This document shows, piece after piece, positions 33,566 to 42,247 of a stretch of 47,375 nucleotides of DNA. Within the stretch, counting starts at the first letter, position 1, and each line of letters starts with the position of its first letter. Below the pieces are notes generated by a model. That model was not told where the DNA came from. It did not search any database and saw only the letters and a list, made by a program, of their open reading frames with translations. Source of the DNA: Bauldia sp. (lineage in GTDB: Bacteria > Pseudomonadota > Alphaproteobacteria > Rhizobiales > Kaistiaceae); the NCBI GenBank assembly GCA_022841545.1, contig JALHRF010000013.1, positions 1 to 47,375 on the forward strand, in the 5' to 3' direction. The position numbers were made by a program, and so were the translations under genes.

Positions 33566-33657
33566 ATTTGCCCCTTTCGCCATTCTCTCCTATCGTCCCG
33601 CGGCCCTCGGTCGGGCAAAGGATAAAGACGCGCACGACGCGCTCCGGGAGGCGGACA

Positions 33658-35085
33658 ATGGCGGACATCGGTCTAGTCGGGCTTGGCGTCATGGGCGCGA
33701 ATCTCGCGCTCAACATGGCGGAAAAGGGCTATTCCGTCGCCGTCTACAACCGCACCACCGAGAAGACCGACGCCTTCATCGCCAACGCCGGCAGCCTTGC
33801 CGCGAACCTCGTCCCCTGCAAGACGCTGACCGGGCTTGCCGAGACGGTCCGCCCGCCGCGGCCGATCGTCATCATGGTCAAGGCCGGCGAGGCCGTCGAC
33901 GAGCAGGCGGAGGTGCTCGCGGCGCATTTCAGCGCCGGTGACATCCTGATCGATGCCGGCAACGCCAATTTCCGCGACACCCGCCGTCGGGTCGCCACCT
34001 ACGCCGCGCGCGGCATCGACTTCCTGGGCGTCGGCGTCTCCGGCGGCGAGGAGGGCGCGCGCCATGGCCCGTCGGTGATGGCCGGCGGCAAGAAGGAGGC
34101 CTGGGACCGGGTCGCCGATATCTTCACCGCCATCTCCGCCAAGTTCCACGGCGAGCCCTGCGCCGCCCGGGTCGGGCCCGAGGGCGCCGGCCACTTCGTC
34201 AAGACCATCCACAACGGCATCGAATATGCCGACATGCAGATGATCGCCGAGGTCTACGGCATCATGCGCGACGGCCTCGCCATGACGGCGCCCGAGATGG
34301 CGGCGGTCTTCGCCGAGTGGAACGACGGGCCGCTCAAATCCTATCTCATCGAGATTTCCGCGAAGGTGCTGGAAGTCGTCGACCCGCTCACCGGCAGGCC
34401 GCTGGTCGAAGACATCCTCGACACCGCCGGGCAGAAGGGCACCGGCCGCTGGTCGGCGATGGAGGCGCAGGACCTCGGCGTCCCCGCGACGGTCATCGAG
34501 GCCGCGGTCGCGGCGCGGAGCCTCTCGGCGCGGAAGACCGAGCGGGTCGCCGGCGAGGCGCTTTTCGGCGCGTCGGACAAGGCGCTCAAGGGTGCGCTCG
34601 GCGACAAGGAGCAGACGCTCCGCATCCTCGAGGAGGCGCTGCTCGCCGGCAAGATCGCCGCCTATGCCCAGGGCTTCGATGTGATGGCCAGAGCATCCGA
34701 GACCTGGAACTGGGACCTGCCGCTCGGAACGATCGCCCGGATCTGGCGGGCGGGCTGCATCATCCGCTCCGCCTTCCTCGACGACATCGCCTCGTCCTAT
34801 ACGCTGATGGGCACGATCTCGAACCTGATGATGGTGGAGCCCTTCACCGGCATGCTCCGCTCCTCGAACCGAAGCCTCCGCGGCGTGGTCGCCGCCGCGG
34901 CCCTCAAGGGCATCGCGGTGCCGGCGCTGTCCTCGGCGCTCGCCTATTTCGACCTGTCGCGCACCGCCCGCTCCACCGCCGACCTCACCCAGGCCCAGCG
35001 CGATTTCTTCGGCGCCCACGGTTTTGAACGCATCGGCGCACCGGGCATCGTCGCCCACGGGCCATGGGCCATGTCGGCGGGGTGA
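33658..35085 (+). CDS. gnd: 6-phosphogluconate dehydrogenase (decarboxylating), NADP-type
   Basis: A 475-aa full-length enzyme of the pentose phosphate pathway: 6-phosphogluconate + NADP to ribulose-5-phosphate + CO2 + NADPH. The coenzyme motif GLGVMGANLALN is at 6-17 and NRTTEK follows strand two. The catalytic segment GAGHFVKTIHNGIEYADMQ carries the active-site Lys, and GVGVSGGEEGARHGPS is the substrate-binding loop. GGGAGG is 6 nt upstream of ATG 33658. It is monocistronic and is followed by a long palindrome. It supplies NADPH, as does the transhydrogenase at 40-44 kb. Confidence 0.97.
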   Translation: MADIGLVGLGVMGANLALNMAEKGYSVAVYNRTTEKTDAFIANAGSLAANLVPCKTLTGLAETVRPPRPIVIMVKAGEAVDEQAEVLAAHFSAGDILIDAGNANFRDTRRRVATYAARGIDFLGVGVSGGEEGARHGPSVMAGGKKEAWDRVADIFTAISAKFHGEPCAARVGPEGAGHFVKTIHNGIEYADMQMIAEVYGIMRDGLAMTAPEMAAVFAEWNDGPLKSYLIEISAKVLEVVDPLTGRPLVEDILDTAGQKGTGRWSAMEAQDLGVPATVIEAAVAARSLSARKTERVAGEALFGASDKALKGALGDKEQTLRILEEALLAGKIAAYAQGFDVMARASETWNWDLPLGTIARIWRAGCIIRSAFLDDIASSYTLMGTISNLMMVEPFTGMLRSSNRSLRGVVAAAALKGIAVPALSSALAYFDLSRTARSTADLTQAQRDFFGAHGFERIGAPGIVAHGPWAMSAG

Positions 35086-35122
35086 ACTACCCTTGTCGCA
35101 TGGCACGGAAACACCACGCCAA

Positions 35123-35174
35123 CCTCCCCCTTGAGGCCCCTTGAGGGGTCCTCAAGGGGTCCTCAAGGGGGAGG
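35123..35174. repeat. 52-bp nearly perfect hairpin built from CCCCTTGAGG repeats
   Basis: The left arm 35123-35146 (CCTCCCCCTTGAGG then CCCCTTGAGG) pairs with the right arm 35150-35174 with one bulged T at 35160 and a GGT loop, 24 bp in total. Each arm contains two tandem copies of a CCCCTTGAGG decamer. It starts 38 bp after the gnd stop. No U-tract follows. Confidence 0.8.
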
Positions 35175-35288
35175 TCGATCGGCGCAGCATGCCCCGTGAC
35201 CCCGCCCGATCCCGGATGTAGGGTCGCCCGATCCTCCCGACCGACCGATTCGTGTGGCCGGCCGCACTCGCCTCCCTCCGGAACTGCC

Positions 35289-36176
35289 ATGCTCAAGGGC
35301 GTCGCCCTCGGCTTTCTCACCTATGGGCTGTTCTCGTCCGCCGACGCGCTGATCAAGAGCCTCGGCGGCGAATTGCCGGTGACCGAGATCGTCTTCCTCG
35401 CCACCCTCACCTCGTTCGTCGTCATCCTCGTCCTGCGCCCCCGCGGCGAGCGCTGGCGCGACATGTTCCGCATGAACCACCCGAAGCGGGTGCTGCTTCG
35501 AGCCGCCTGCGGCATCGTCTCCGGCATCGGCGCGACCTTCGCCTTTGTCACCATCCCGCTCGCCGAGGCCTATGCGATCATCTTCCTGTCGCCGGTGCTG
35601 GTCACGCTCCTGTCGATCCCGCTCCTCGGCGAGCGGGTCGGCTGGCGCCGCGTCGGCGCCGTCATCCTTGGCCTCACCGGAATGCTGCTCGTGGTCAAGC
35701 CCGGCTTCCGCGAGCTCCATCCCGGCCACCTCGCCGCTTTCATCGTCGCCTTCGCCGGGGCGACCAGCATGATCGTGCTCCGCATGATCGGCCAGACCGA
35801 GCGGCGGGTCAGCCTGATCGGCGTGGTGATGGTGTCGGCGCTGGTGGTGAGCGGCATCCTCATGATCCCGGTCTTCGTCTGGCCGAGCACCGACGCCATC
35901 CTGAAACTCTGCCTGATCGGGGTGCTGGGCGGCACGGCGCAGATGACGATGATGGCCGCCACCCGCATCGCCCCGGCCAACCGCGTCGCCCCGGCGCAAT
36001 ACAGCCAGGTGATCTGGGCGGTGGTGTTCGGCGTCCTGTTCTTCGCCGAGGTGCCGGACTGGATTGCGCTGGTCGGCATCGGCATGATCGGCCTTTCCGG
36101 CCTGTTCACGCTGCTCCGCGAGGACAAGGTCAGCGGCTGGCCGCGCCGGGTTCCGCTCCTTCGCAACCGCCTATGA
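35289..36176 (+). CDS. DMT-superfamily transporter (EamA domains)
   Basis: A 295-aa inner-membrane protein with ten predicted helices forming two EamA repeats (about 5-135 and 148-280). The typical helix-4/5 region reads FAFVTIPLAEAYAIIFLSPVLVTLLSIPLLGERVGWRR, and its counterpart is APANRVAPAQYSQVIWAVVFGVLFFAEVPD. Members export metabolites or amino acids, or are permeases of unknown substrate (RhaT/YdcZ-like). ATG 35289 is used; the extra upstream frame is hydrophilic and lacks a membrane helix. Confidence 0.88.
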   Translation: MLKGVALGFLTYGLFSSADALIKSLGGELPVTEIVFLATLTSFVVILVLRPRGERWRDMFRMNHPKRVLLRAACGIVSGIGATFAFVTIPLAEAYAIIFLSPVLVTLLSIPLLGERVGWRRVGAVILGLTGMLLVVKPGFRELHPGHLAAFIVAFAGATSMIVLRMIGQTERRVSLIGVVMVSALVVSGILMIPVFVWPSTDAILKLCLIGVLGGTAQMTMMAATRIAPANRVAPAQYSQVIWAVVFGVLFFAEVPDWIALVGIGMIGLSGLFTLLREDKVSGWPRRVPLLRNRL

Positions 36177-36259
36177 ATCCGCTGGCACGCGCCCGGTGAA
36201 AGCGGGTAGCTTGCGCGCGAATGAGCCGGCCCGCAGGCCCGCGAGGGAGAACCATCGAG

Positions 36260-36850
36260 ATGCAGAAGCTCCAGACTCAGGGCGTCCACCACATCACGCT
36301 GGTCGGCGCCGACCGCCAGACCTCGATCGACTTCTGGGAAGGCGTGCTCGGCATGCCCTTCGTCTTCGAGCAGCCCAACCTCGACGTGCCGGAAGAGAGT
36401 CACCTCTATTTCGACCCCGGCGACGGACGGCTGATCACCGTATTCACCAACGAGACCCGTAAGCCCGACCCGACCCAGACCCCGACCGAGATCGGCTCGG
36501 TCCATCACCTCGCGTTCTGGGTGTCGCGCGCCACCTTCGCCCAAGCCGTCGACCGGCTCGACCGTCGCGGCATCAAGCACAGCGGGGTCAAGGACCGCGG
36601 CTTCATGGATTCGATCTATTTCCGCGATCCGCTCGGCTTCCTGGTCGAGCTCGCCGCCTACCGCTTCTTCCCGCCGGAAGGCTCCTCCCACGGCGAGGTG
36701 CTGCTCGAGGCGCACAAGATCCGGGTGGCGCGGGGCGACTACAACATCACCGAGGTCCATCTCGCCGATGCGATCGAGGAGATCGTCCGCCGCAAGCGCG
36801 GAAGTCTCTCCGACGACCGCGACCCGAAGGACCCGTACAAGGCCCGCTAG
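36260..36850 (+). CDS. VOC-family protein, extradiol dioxygenase/glyoxalase-like
   Basis: A 196-aa protein with two VOC modules. VHHITLVGADRQTSIDFWEGVLGMPFV opens the first and SVHHLAFWVSRATFAQAV the second; GFLVELAAYRF supplies the C-terminal Glu ligand. The H..H..E arrangement fits a mononuclear metal site such as in ring-cleaving dioxygenases. A charged C-terminal tail (about 165-196) is unusual for a simple glyoxalase. GGGAGAA precedes ATG 36260. It is followed by a U-tract terminator and a GST gene. Confidence 0.83.
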   Translation: MQKLQTQGVHHITLVGADRQTSIDFWEGVLGMPFVFEQPNLDVPEESHLYFDPGDGRLITVFTNETRKPDPTQTPTEIGSVHHLAFWVSRATFAQAVDRLDRRGIKHSGVKDRGFMDSIYFRDPLGFLVELAAYRFFPPEGSSHGEVLLEAHKIRVARGDYNITEVHLADAIEEIVRRKRGSLSDDRDPKDPYKAR

Positions 36851-36871
36851 GTCGGGCTGCGATTTTTTTTT
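36842..36871 (+). terminator. Rho-independent terminator of the VOC gene
   Basis: GCCCG (36842-36846) and CGGGC (36853-36857) form a short GC stem that spans the stop codon, and nine consecutive T residues follow at 36863-36871. This is the clearest U-tract terminator in the window, although the stem is only 5 bp. Confidence 0.55.
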
Positions 36872-36918
36872 GGATCCGGCCGCCAGGCGGCGGCGCAAGG
36901 CAAGAGGGAGAAGCGTCA

Positions 36919-37596
36919 ATGAAGCTCTACATGCACCCGGTGTCGAACACGAGCCGGCCCGTCATCCTGTTCATCGAGGAGAACAAGCTGCCCGTGGACA
37001 TGGAGGTGGTCGACCTGATGACCGGCGCCCATCTCCAGGAGCCGTTCATTTCGGTCAACCCGAACGGCCTCGTGCCGGCGCTGGTCGACGGCGACTTCGT
37101 GCTGACCGAGAGCTCGGCGATCATCAAGTATCTCGCCGACAAGTTCGACCTTCCGACCTACCCGAAGGACCTGAAGACCCGGGCCAAGGTCAACGAGTTG
37201 ATGGACTGGTTCAACACCGGCTTCTACCGCGACTACGCCTATGGCGTCGTCTATCCGCAGATCTACCCGCACCACAAGCGCCCGAGCGACGAACTGCAGC
37301 AGGGCACGATCGAGTGGGGCAAGGGCATGACCAAGAAGTGGCTCAAGGTGCTCAACGATCACTGGCTCGGCCACGGCAACAAGTACCTGACCGGCGACCA
37401 GCTCACCATCGCCGACATCTTCGGCGCCGGGCTGCTGACCTGCGGCCACGTCATCCGCGACGAGTTCAAGGAGTACCCGAACATCGACGCCTGGCTGAAG
37501 CGGATCGGCGAATTGCCCAACTGGAGCAAGATCAACGAGGCGATGAACGGTTTTCGCGAGTACGTGAAGGACCAGCCGTTCGTCAACATAGCCTGA
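36919..37596 (+). CDS. Glutathione S-transferase family protein
   Basis: A 225-aa cytosolic GST. The N-terminal thioredoxin-like domain begins LYMHPVSNTSRPVILFIEENKLPVD, with a Ser/Thr in the place of the catalytic residue (about 10-11), and holds the cis-Pro NPNGLVPAL and the glutathione-binding ESSAIIKYLADKF. The C-terminal helical domain ends with the folding motif LTIADIFGAGLL. The look is that of theta/nu-type bacterial enzymes. AGGGAGAAG lies upstream. Its neighbour VOC protein may act with it in detoxification, but a terminator separates them. Confidence 0.9.
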   Translation: MKLYMHPVSNTSRPVILFIEENKLPVDMEVVDLMTGAHLQEPFISVNPNGLVPALVDGDFVLTESSAIIKYLADKFDLPTYPKDLKTRAKVNELMDWFNTGFYRDYAYGVVYPQIYPHHKRPSDELQQGTIEWGKGMTKKWLKVLNDHWLGHGNKYLTGDQLTIADIFGAGLLTCGHVIRDEFKEYPNIDAWLKRIGELPNWSKINEAMNGFREYVKDQPFVNIA

Positions 37597-37624
37597 GCGC
37601 GATCGGTTCCCCGCGGCTCCGCGC

Positions 37625-37933
37625 TCAGATCGCGGAGCCGTCCATCTCGTCCCCGACATAGGGCGCAAGCGCCGGCTTCGGCGCACCGCGCGAGACCGCC
37701 GAGGGCAGCGGCATCCATGCCGCCAGCTCCGGTTCGCCGTAGACGATCTTCGCCTCGGGATCGGAATCGGTGGCGAGCCAGCCATATTCGCTGTCGGGGT
37801 CGGGACTTGCCCACTTGACCACGTCGACCTCCGCCGCGCCCTGCTCGCTTTCGCGCACGGTCACGAGGATGCGCGTCCCGTCTTTGGGCGCGGTTCGCAT
37901 CGGCCGCCATTCGGTGAACTCGGCTTCGTTCAT
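37625..37933 (-). CDS. Small hypothetical protein with a W-x-P-(M/I)-x-x-A-P-x-D-G-T domain
   Basis: A 102-aa soluble protein. EWRPMRTAPKDGTRILVTVRE at the start, VVKWASPDPDSEYGWLA in the middle and AAWMPLPS near the end recall a short domain common in alphaproteobacterial and phage hypothetical proteins. AGAGGAT lies 8 nt before the ATG at 37933. It is convergent with the GST gene and divergent from the phytase-like gene. Function unknown. Confidence 0.65.
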   Translation of the reverse strand: MNEAEFTEWRPMRTAPKDGTRILVTVRESEQGAAEVDVVKWASPDPDSEYGWLATDSDPEAKIVYGEPELAAWMPLPSAVSRGAPKPALAPYVGDEMDGSAI

Positions 37934-38108
37934 TGTCGGTCATCCTCTGCCAGTGCCCGAAGCATGGAGCGCACCGCGGCGAAGGGCAACCCCGATGAGG
38001 AACCGGAAACCGCCATCAAATCTTCACCGCCACGTCATCGGCACGAGAAGTACCCGGTCCCTATTTCGACGCCGCCTGCACTGGGCGGCGAAGACAGGAG
38101 AACCACCG

Positions 38109-39476
38109 ATGCAGCCACGCGTTCTCGCGGCGACCGCGATCGCCGCCCTGATGTCCGTTCCGGCGCTCGCCGCCGAGCGGGAGTACCCGGCCACCCTCGT
38201 CAGCCATGCCATCCTTCCGGCGGCCACCTTCGTTCCCCCGCCAGCCGATGCACCGGACTCGCTCAGGGTCTCGGCGAAGTTCACCTCCCCCGATCGTCAT
38301 CGGGTCGACGCGCTCGGCACCGTGCCGGGCAAGGACGGCGTCCGGACCACGGGACTGTCGATGCCGTTCGATGGCCAGCCCGTCCAGGGCTTTTCGGGCA
38401 TCAAGGCGATGGAGGACGGCACGTTCTGGTCGCTGTCGGACAACGGCTTCGGCAGCAAGGCGAACTCCTCGGATGCCGCACTGATGCTGCATCGCCTGGG
38501 AATCGACTGGGAGGCGGGGACCGTCGACATCGTCGAGACCGTCTTCCTCGCCGATCCCGCCCGAAAGGTCTGGTTTCCCATTGGCACCGAAGGGACGAAG
38601 GAGCGCTACCTGACCGGCGCCGATTTCGATATCGAATCGATCCAGCCTGTCGCCGACGGTTTCTGGATCGGCGAGGAGTTCGGCCCATTCCTGTTCAAGG
38701 TTGACACCACCGGCAAGGTCGTCGGCGTCCACGACACCGTCGTCGATGGCAAGCCGGTGCGCTCGCCCGACCACCCGAACGTGACGCTTCCGGGCAACCC
38801 GACGCTGCCGATGCCGGCATTCAACCTCAAGCGCTCCGGCGGCTTCGAGGGCCTTGCCATGTCGAAGGACGGGACGAAGCTCTACGGCATGCTCGAAGGT
38901 GCGCTGTACCTCGAGGATGGCGCGATGGAGATGGTCGAGGGCGCCCGTGCATTCCGCGTGATCGAGTTCGATGCGGCCACCGGCGACGTGAGCGGCCGCA
39001 CCTGGCTCTACCCGCTTTCGGAAGGCGGCGACGCAATCGGCGACTTCAACATGATCGACGCTACGACCGCCCTCGTCATCGAGCGTGACCAGGGTGCCGG
39101 CTCGCCCGACAAGGCCTGCGCCGATCCCGCGGCTCCGACGCCCGACTGCTTCGCCAATCCCGCGCGCTTCAAGCGGATCTACAAGATCGAGATCAGCGAT
39201 GCCAATGTCGGCGGCGCGGTGACCAAGATCGGTTACATCGATCTCATGAACATCAAGGACCCCAGCGGCGCGAAGCGGCAGGGTGGCGGCGACGGCTTCT
39301 ACGACATGCCGTTCGTCACCATCGAGAATGTCGACATCGTCGATGCGACGCACATCATCGTCGGCAACGACAACAACCTGCCGTTCTCGGCCGGCCGCGC
39401 CCTCGACAAGGCGGACGACAATGAGTTCGTGCTGCTCGAGGTTGGCGATTTCCTGAAGGCGTTGCCGGCCGAGTGA
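38109..39476 (+). CDS. Exported esterase-like/phytase-like beta-propeller protein
   Basis: A 455-aa protein with a Sec signal peptide (about 1-21, ending ALAA) and a phytase-like propeller domain (PF13449 type): GFSGIKAMEDGTFWSLSDNGFG, SIQPVADGFWIGEEFGPFLFKVD, GGFEGLAMSKDGTKLYGMLEG, FVTIENVDIVDATHIIVGNDNN. The repeated acidic D.G/DNN loops suggest Ca2+ binding. It would hydrolyse phosphate or ester substrates in the periplasm. AGGAG is 8 nt upstream of ATG 38109; the longer frame upstream is Arg/Ser-rich noise. It is monocistronic. Confidence 0.85.
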   Translation: MQPRVLAATAIAALMSVPALAAEREYPATLVSHAILPAATFVPPPADAPDSLRVSAKFTSPDRHRVDALGTVPGKDGVRTTGLSMPFDGQPVQGFSGIKAMEDGTFWSLSDNGFGSKANSSDAALMLHRLGIDWEAGTVDIVETVFLADPARKVWFPIGTEGTKERYLTGADFDIESIQPVADGFWIGEEFGPFLFKVDTTGKVVGVHDTVVDGKPVRSPDHPNVTLPGNPTLPMPAFNLKRSGGFEGLAMSKDGTKLYGMLEGALYLEDGAMEMVEGARAFRVIEFDAATGDVSGRTWLYPLSEGGDAIGDFNMIDATTALVIERDQGAGSPDKACADPAAPTPDCFANPARFKRIYKIEISDANVGGAVTKIGYIDLMNIKDPSGAKRQGGGDGFYDMPFVTIENVDIVDATHIIVGNDNNLPFSAGRALDKADDNEFVLLEVGDFLKALPAE

Positions 39477-39537
39477 CGCCGGCAGCCGGATCGTGAAACG
39501 CGCCGCGGCGAGGGCGACCCGCCGCGGCGCACATTGC

Positions 39538-40149
39538 CTACGGGTAGACGTAGACGACCTTGCGCGAGTTGTCCTCGACCAGCACCCGCTGGCCGTTGAC
39601 ATGCGCGAACTGGTAGGCCGATTGCGGCACCGCATAAAGCGGCACCGTCGCCGGCAGGACGGCGCCGATTACCACTTCGCCGGTTAGGTGAACCGGCGGC
39701 ACGATCTCGGTCGCGACGAAGGCGTGGACGGCGGGCGACACGGTGACCACCAGCGGCGCCGCCGGAACCGGGGCGTAGGCGATGATCTCCCCGGCCGTGA
39801 CGAGGTCGACGGCCGTGTAGGTGACCAGCGGGATGTCGACCTTGCCCGCGGCCTGGCTCAGCAGCACGATGCTGCCATCGGCAGCGTCGTAATCCAGGTA
39901 CTGCCCGGCGGCCCAGCCGCGGACGCCCTGATAGACGACATCGCACCAAGAGATGTCCTTCAGGCAGCCGTTGACGGTGACCATCTGGTTGTACCGGGTC
40001 TGGGCGAGCACCGGATATTGCGAGCCCGGCCCGGAACGAATGTTGAGGTGCGCCGCCGAATAGGCGGGAAAGGCGTGGGCTGCGCCTGCGGCGAGCAGCC
40101 CGCCGAGAACGGCGCCGACCGACAGAATCATGGTGCGTGTCCGCGTCAT
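39538..40149 (-). CDS. Exported SH3b-domain protein with DUF1236-like C-terminus
   Basis: A 203-aa protein with a signal peptide (about 1-26, ending AHA), a bacterial SH3 domain (LNIRSGPGSQYPVLAQT..., GCLKDISWCDVVYQGVRGWAAGQYL, with a Cys pair that can form a disulfide) and a C-terminal segment YAVPQSAYQFAHVNGQRVLVEDNSRKVVYVYP of DUF1236 type. Such proteins are frequent in Rhizobiales; the SH3b part probably contacts the cell wall. Function unknown. Confidence 0.85.
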   Translation of the reverse strand: MTRTRTMILSVGAVLGGLLAAGAAHAFPAYSAAHLNIRSGPGSQYPVLAQTRYNQMVTVNGCLKDISWCDVVYQGVRGWAAGQYLDYDAADGSIVLLSQAAGKVDIPLVTYTAVDLVTAGEIIAYAPVPAAPLVVTVSPAVHAFVATEIVPPVHLTGEVVIGAVLPATVPLYAVPQSAYQFAHVNGQRVLVEDNSRKVVYVYP

Positions 40150-40274
40150 TGAATAGCCCCCGTCATCGTGTCGATTGACTGCGGCAGCCGCCGTACCGGC
40201 TTCCGCGCCCGGCCCATAAAATCAAACCCGCGCCGGAGGTGCCAGCAGAAATTGCGGCGCCAGGCCGGGCCGGC

Positions 40275-41666
40275 TCAAAGCGCCTTGACGATCCCCTCGG
40301 TCATCTTCTTCGCGTCGCCGAGGAGCATCATGGTGTTGTCCCGGTAGAATAGCGGGTTGTCGATGCCGGCATAGCCCGAGGCCAGTGACCGCTTGACGAA
40401 CATCACCGTCCCCGCCTTCCACACCTGGAGCACCGGCATGCCGTAGATCGGCGAGGTCGGATCGTCCTCCGCGGCAGGGTTGGTCACGTCGTTGGCGCCG
40501 ATGACGTAGACCACGTCGGCCTGCGCGAATTCGCTGTTGATGTCCTCGAGCTCGAACACCTCGTCATAGGGGACGTTGGCCTCGGCGAGCAGCACGTTCA
40601 TGTGTCCGGGCATCCGTCCCGCCACGGGATGGATCGCGTACTTGACCTCGACGCCCTCGGCCTTGAGCTTGTCGCCCATCTCGCGAAGCGCGTGCTGCGC
40701 CTGGGCGACCGCCATGCCGTAGCCGGGGACGATGATCACCTTGCTCGCGTTCTTGAGGATGAAGGCCGCGTCCTCTGCCGAGCCTAGCTTCACCGGCTTC
40801 TGCTCGCCCCCGGCACCCGCCGCCGCGGTCTCGCCGCCGAAGCCGCCGAGGATGACCGAGATGAAGCTCCGGTTCATCCCCTTGCACATGATGTAGGAAA
40901 GGATCGCGCCCGAGGAGCCGACCAGCGCGCCGGTGACGATCAGCGCGGTGTTGCCGAGTGTGAAGCCGATGCCCGCCGCCGCCCAGCCCGAATACGAGTT
41001 GAGCATGGAGATGACCACCGGCATGTCGGCGCCGCCGATCGGGACGATGATCAGCACGCCGAGCGCCAGCGCGACGAGGGTGATGAGCCAGAACACGAAA
41101 TGGCTCTCGGTGACCACGAAGACCACGATCAGGGCGAGCAGCAGCAGCCCAAGCCCGGCGTTGATCAGGTGGCGGCTGGGGAGAAGAATCGGCGCACCCG
41201 ACATCCGTCCGTCGAGCTTGAGGAAGGCGATCACCGAGCCGGTGAAGGTGAGCGCGCCGATCGCAAGCCCGATCGACATCTCGACGAGGCTCGCGCCGTG
41301 GATATGGCCGGGATCGCCGATGCCGAAGGCGGCGGGCGCATAGAGCGCGGCGGCGGCGACGAACACCGCGGCGAGGCCAACCAGCGAATGGAACGCGGCG
41401 ACGAGTTGCGGCATTGCCGTCATCGGGATGCGCCGCGCGATCACGGCGCCGATGCCGCCGCCGATGGCGATGCCGAGCACGATCAGGAGGAACCCGCCCC
41501 AGCCCGGCGCCGCGAGAAGCAGCGTCGTCACCACGGCGATGGTCATGCCGGCGATGCCGAACTGGTTGCCCCGGCGCGAACTGTCGGGGCTCGACAGGCC
41601 GCGGAGCGCGAGGATGAAGAAGACGCCGGCGACGAGATAGAGGACGGCAGCGAGATTGGCGCTCAC
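40275..41666 (-). CDS. pntB: NAD(P) transhydrogenase subunit beta
   Basis: A 463-aa beta subunit of the proton-pumping transhydrogenase (NADH + NADP to NAD + NADPH). The N-terminal half carries about nine membrane helices (dII), including AFHSLVGLAAVFVAAAAL with the proton-channel His. The C-terminal dIII domain binds NADP(H) through VPGYGMAVAQAQHAL and GANDVTNPAAE. GTG 41666 is chosen because GGAGG lies 7 nt upstream; GTG 41672 would leave almost no spacing. It is the last gene of a four-gene operon. Confidence 0.95.
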   Translation of the reverse strand: MSANLAAVLYLVAGVFFILALRGLSSPDSSRRGNQFGIAGMTIAVVTTLLLAAPGWGGFLLIVLGIAIGGGIGAVIARRIPMTAMPQLVAAFHSLVGLAAVFVAAAALYAPAAFGIGDPGHIHGASLVEMSIGLAIGALTFTGSVIAFLKLDGRMSGAPILLPSRHLINAGLGLLLLALIVVFVVTESHFVFWLITLVALALGVLIIVPIGGADMPVVISMLNSYSGWAAAGIGFTLGNTALIVTGALVGSSGAILSYIMCKGMNRSFISVILGGFGGETAAAGAGGEQKPVKLGSAEDAAFILKNASKVIIVPGYGMAVAQAQHALREMGDKLKAEGVEVKYAIHPVAGRMPGHMNVLLAEANVPYDEVFELEDINSEFAQADVVYVIGANDVTNPAAEDDPTSPIYGMPVLQVWKAGTVMFVKRSLASGYAGIDNPLFYRDNTMMLLGDAKKMTEGIVKAL

Positions 41667-41668
41667 GG

Positions 41669-42247
41669 TCACTCCTCCAGGGCTGTCATGGTTTCGGCGG
41701 GGAACTCGACGCCGACGAATTGCGGGTAGACCTGCCGGAGCACGCCCACCATGGCGGCATCGCTAACCCGGACGAGGTACCAGTCCCCGCCGTCGAGCAG
41801 GCCGAGCGTCTTCGAATCGACCTTGATCCGGCCCATGCCCTCGGCTTCCATCACGGTGGTGGTCGGGAGCAGCACGTACGGGCTGCCGTCGGCCAGTTCA
41901 CCCTCTTCGGCCGCCTCGACATCCATGCCGAAGGAGACCAGCTCGACGGAGGCGAAGATTTCGTCCATCTGCCCCTTGAGCGCGGCGAGGAGTTCATCCG
42001 CTGGCACGTTCGCCTCCGTGGCGATGTACTCGAGCATGGCCGGCGGGATCACCTCGATGATCGCGGCATAATCGCCGGCCCGCATCGCAGCGTCGAAGGC
42101 CTCGACCTTGTCGCCCAGCGCCGCGGTCTCCGCCTCGGTAAGCGGCCGTGCCCACGCCGGCGAAACCGCCGCGGCGAGCACGACGAACAGGGCGAGCAAG
42201 CCGCGCACTGGCCGAAACGCCTGGGTCTGCCGGAAGCGGCTGCTCAC
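41669..42247 (-). CDS. Exported protein of unknown function inside the pnt operon
   Basis: A 192-aa protein with an N-terminal signal peptide (basic SSRFRQTQAFRPVRG, core LLALFVVLAAAV, cleavage after AWA at about 33). The mature part, about 160 residues, has mixed helix/strand character (AFDAAMRAGDYAAIIEVIPP, GMGRIKVDSKTLGLLDGGDWYLVRV) recalling NTF2-like or DUF-type periplasmic folds, with no catalytic motif. GTG 42247 overlaps the pntAb stop (GTGA), and its own stop lies just before the pntB start, so it is translated with the transhydrogenase. It is not a standard pnt component. Confidence 0.75.
   Translation of the reverse strand: MSSRFRQTQAFRPVRGLLALFVVLAAAVSPAWARPLTEAETAALGDKVEAFDAAMRAGDYAAIIEVIPPAMLEYIATEANVPADELLAALKGQMDEIFASVELVSFGMDVEAAEEGELADGSPYVLLPTTTVMEAEGMGRIKVDSKTLGLLDGGDWYLVRVSDAAMVGVLRQVYPQFVGVEFPAETMTALEE

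Noticed and set aside
33673-35106. Long minus-strand open frame opposite gnd
   Set aside because: gnd is unmistakable on the plus strand and the reverse frame has no recognisable domain.
38061-39635. Minus-strand open frame of 524 codons opposite the phytase-like gene
   Set aside because: The plus-strand protein has a signal peptide, Shine-Dalgarno sequence and conserved propeller motifs; the reverse frame has none.
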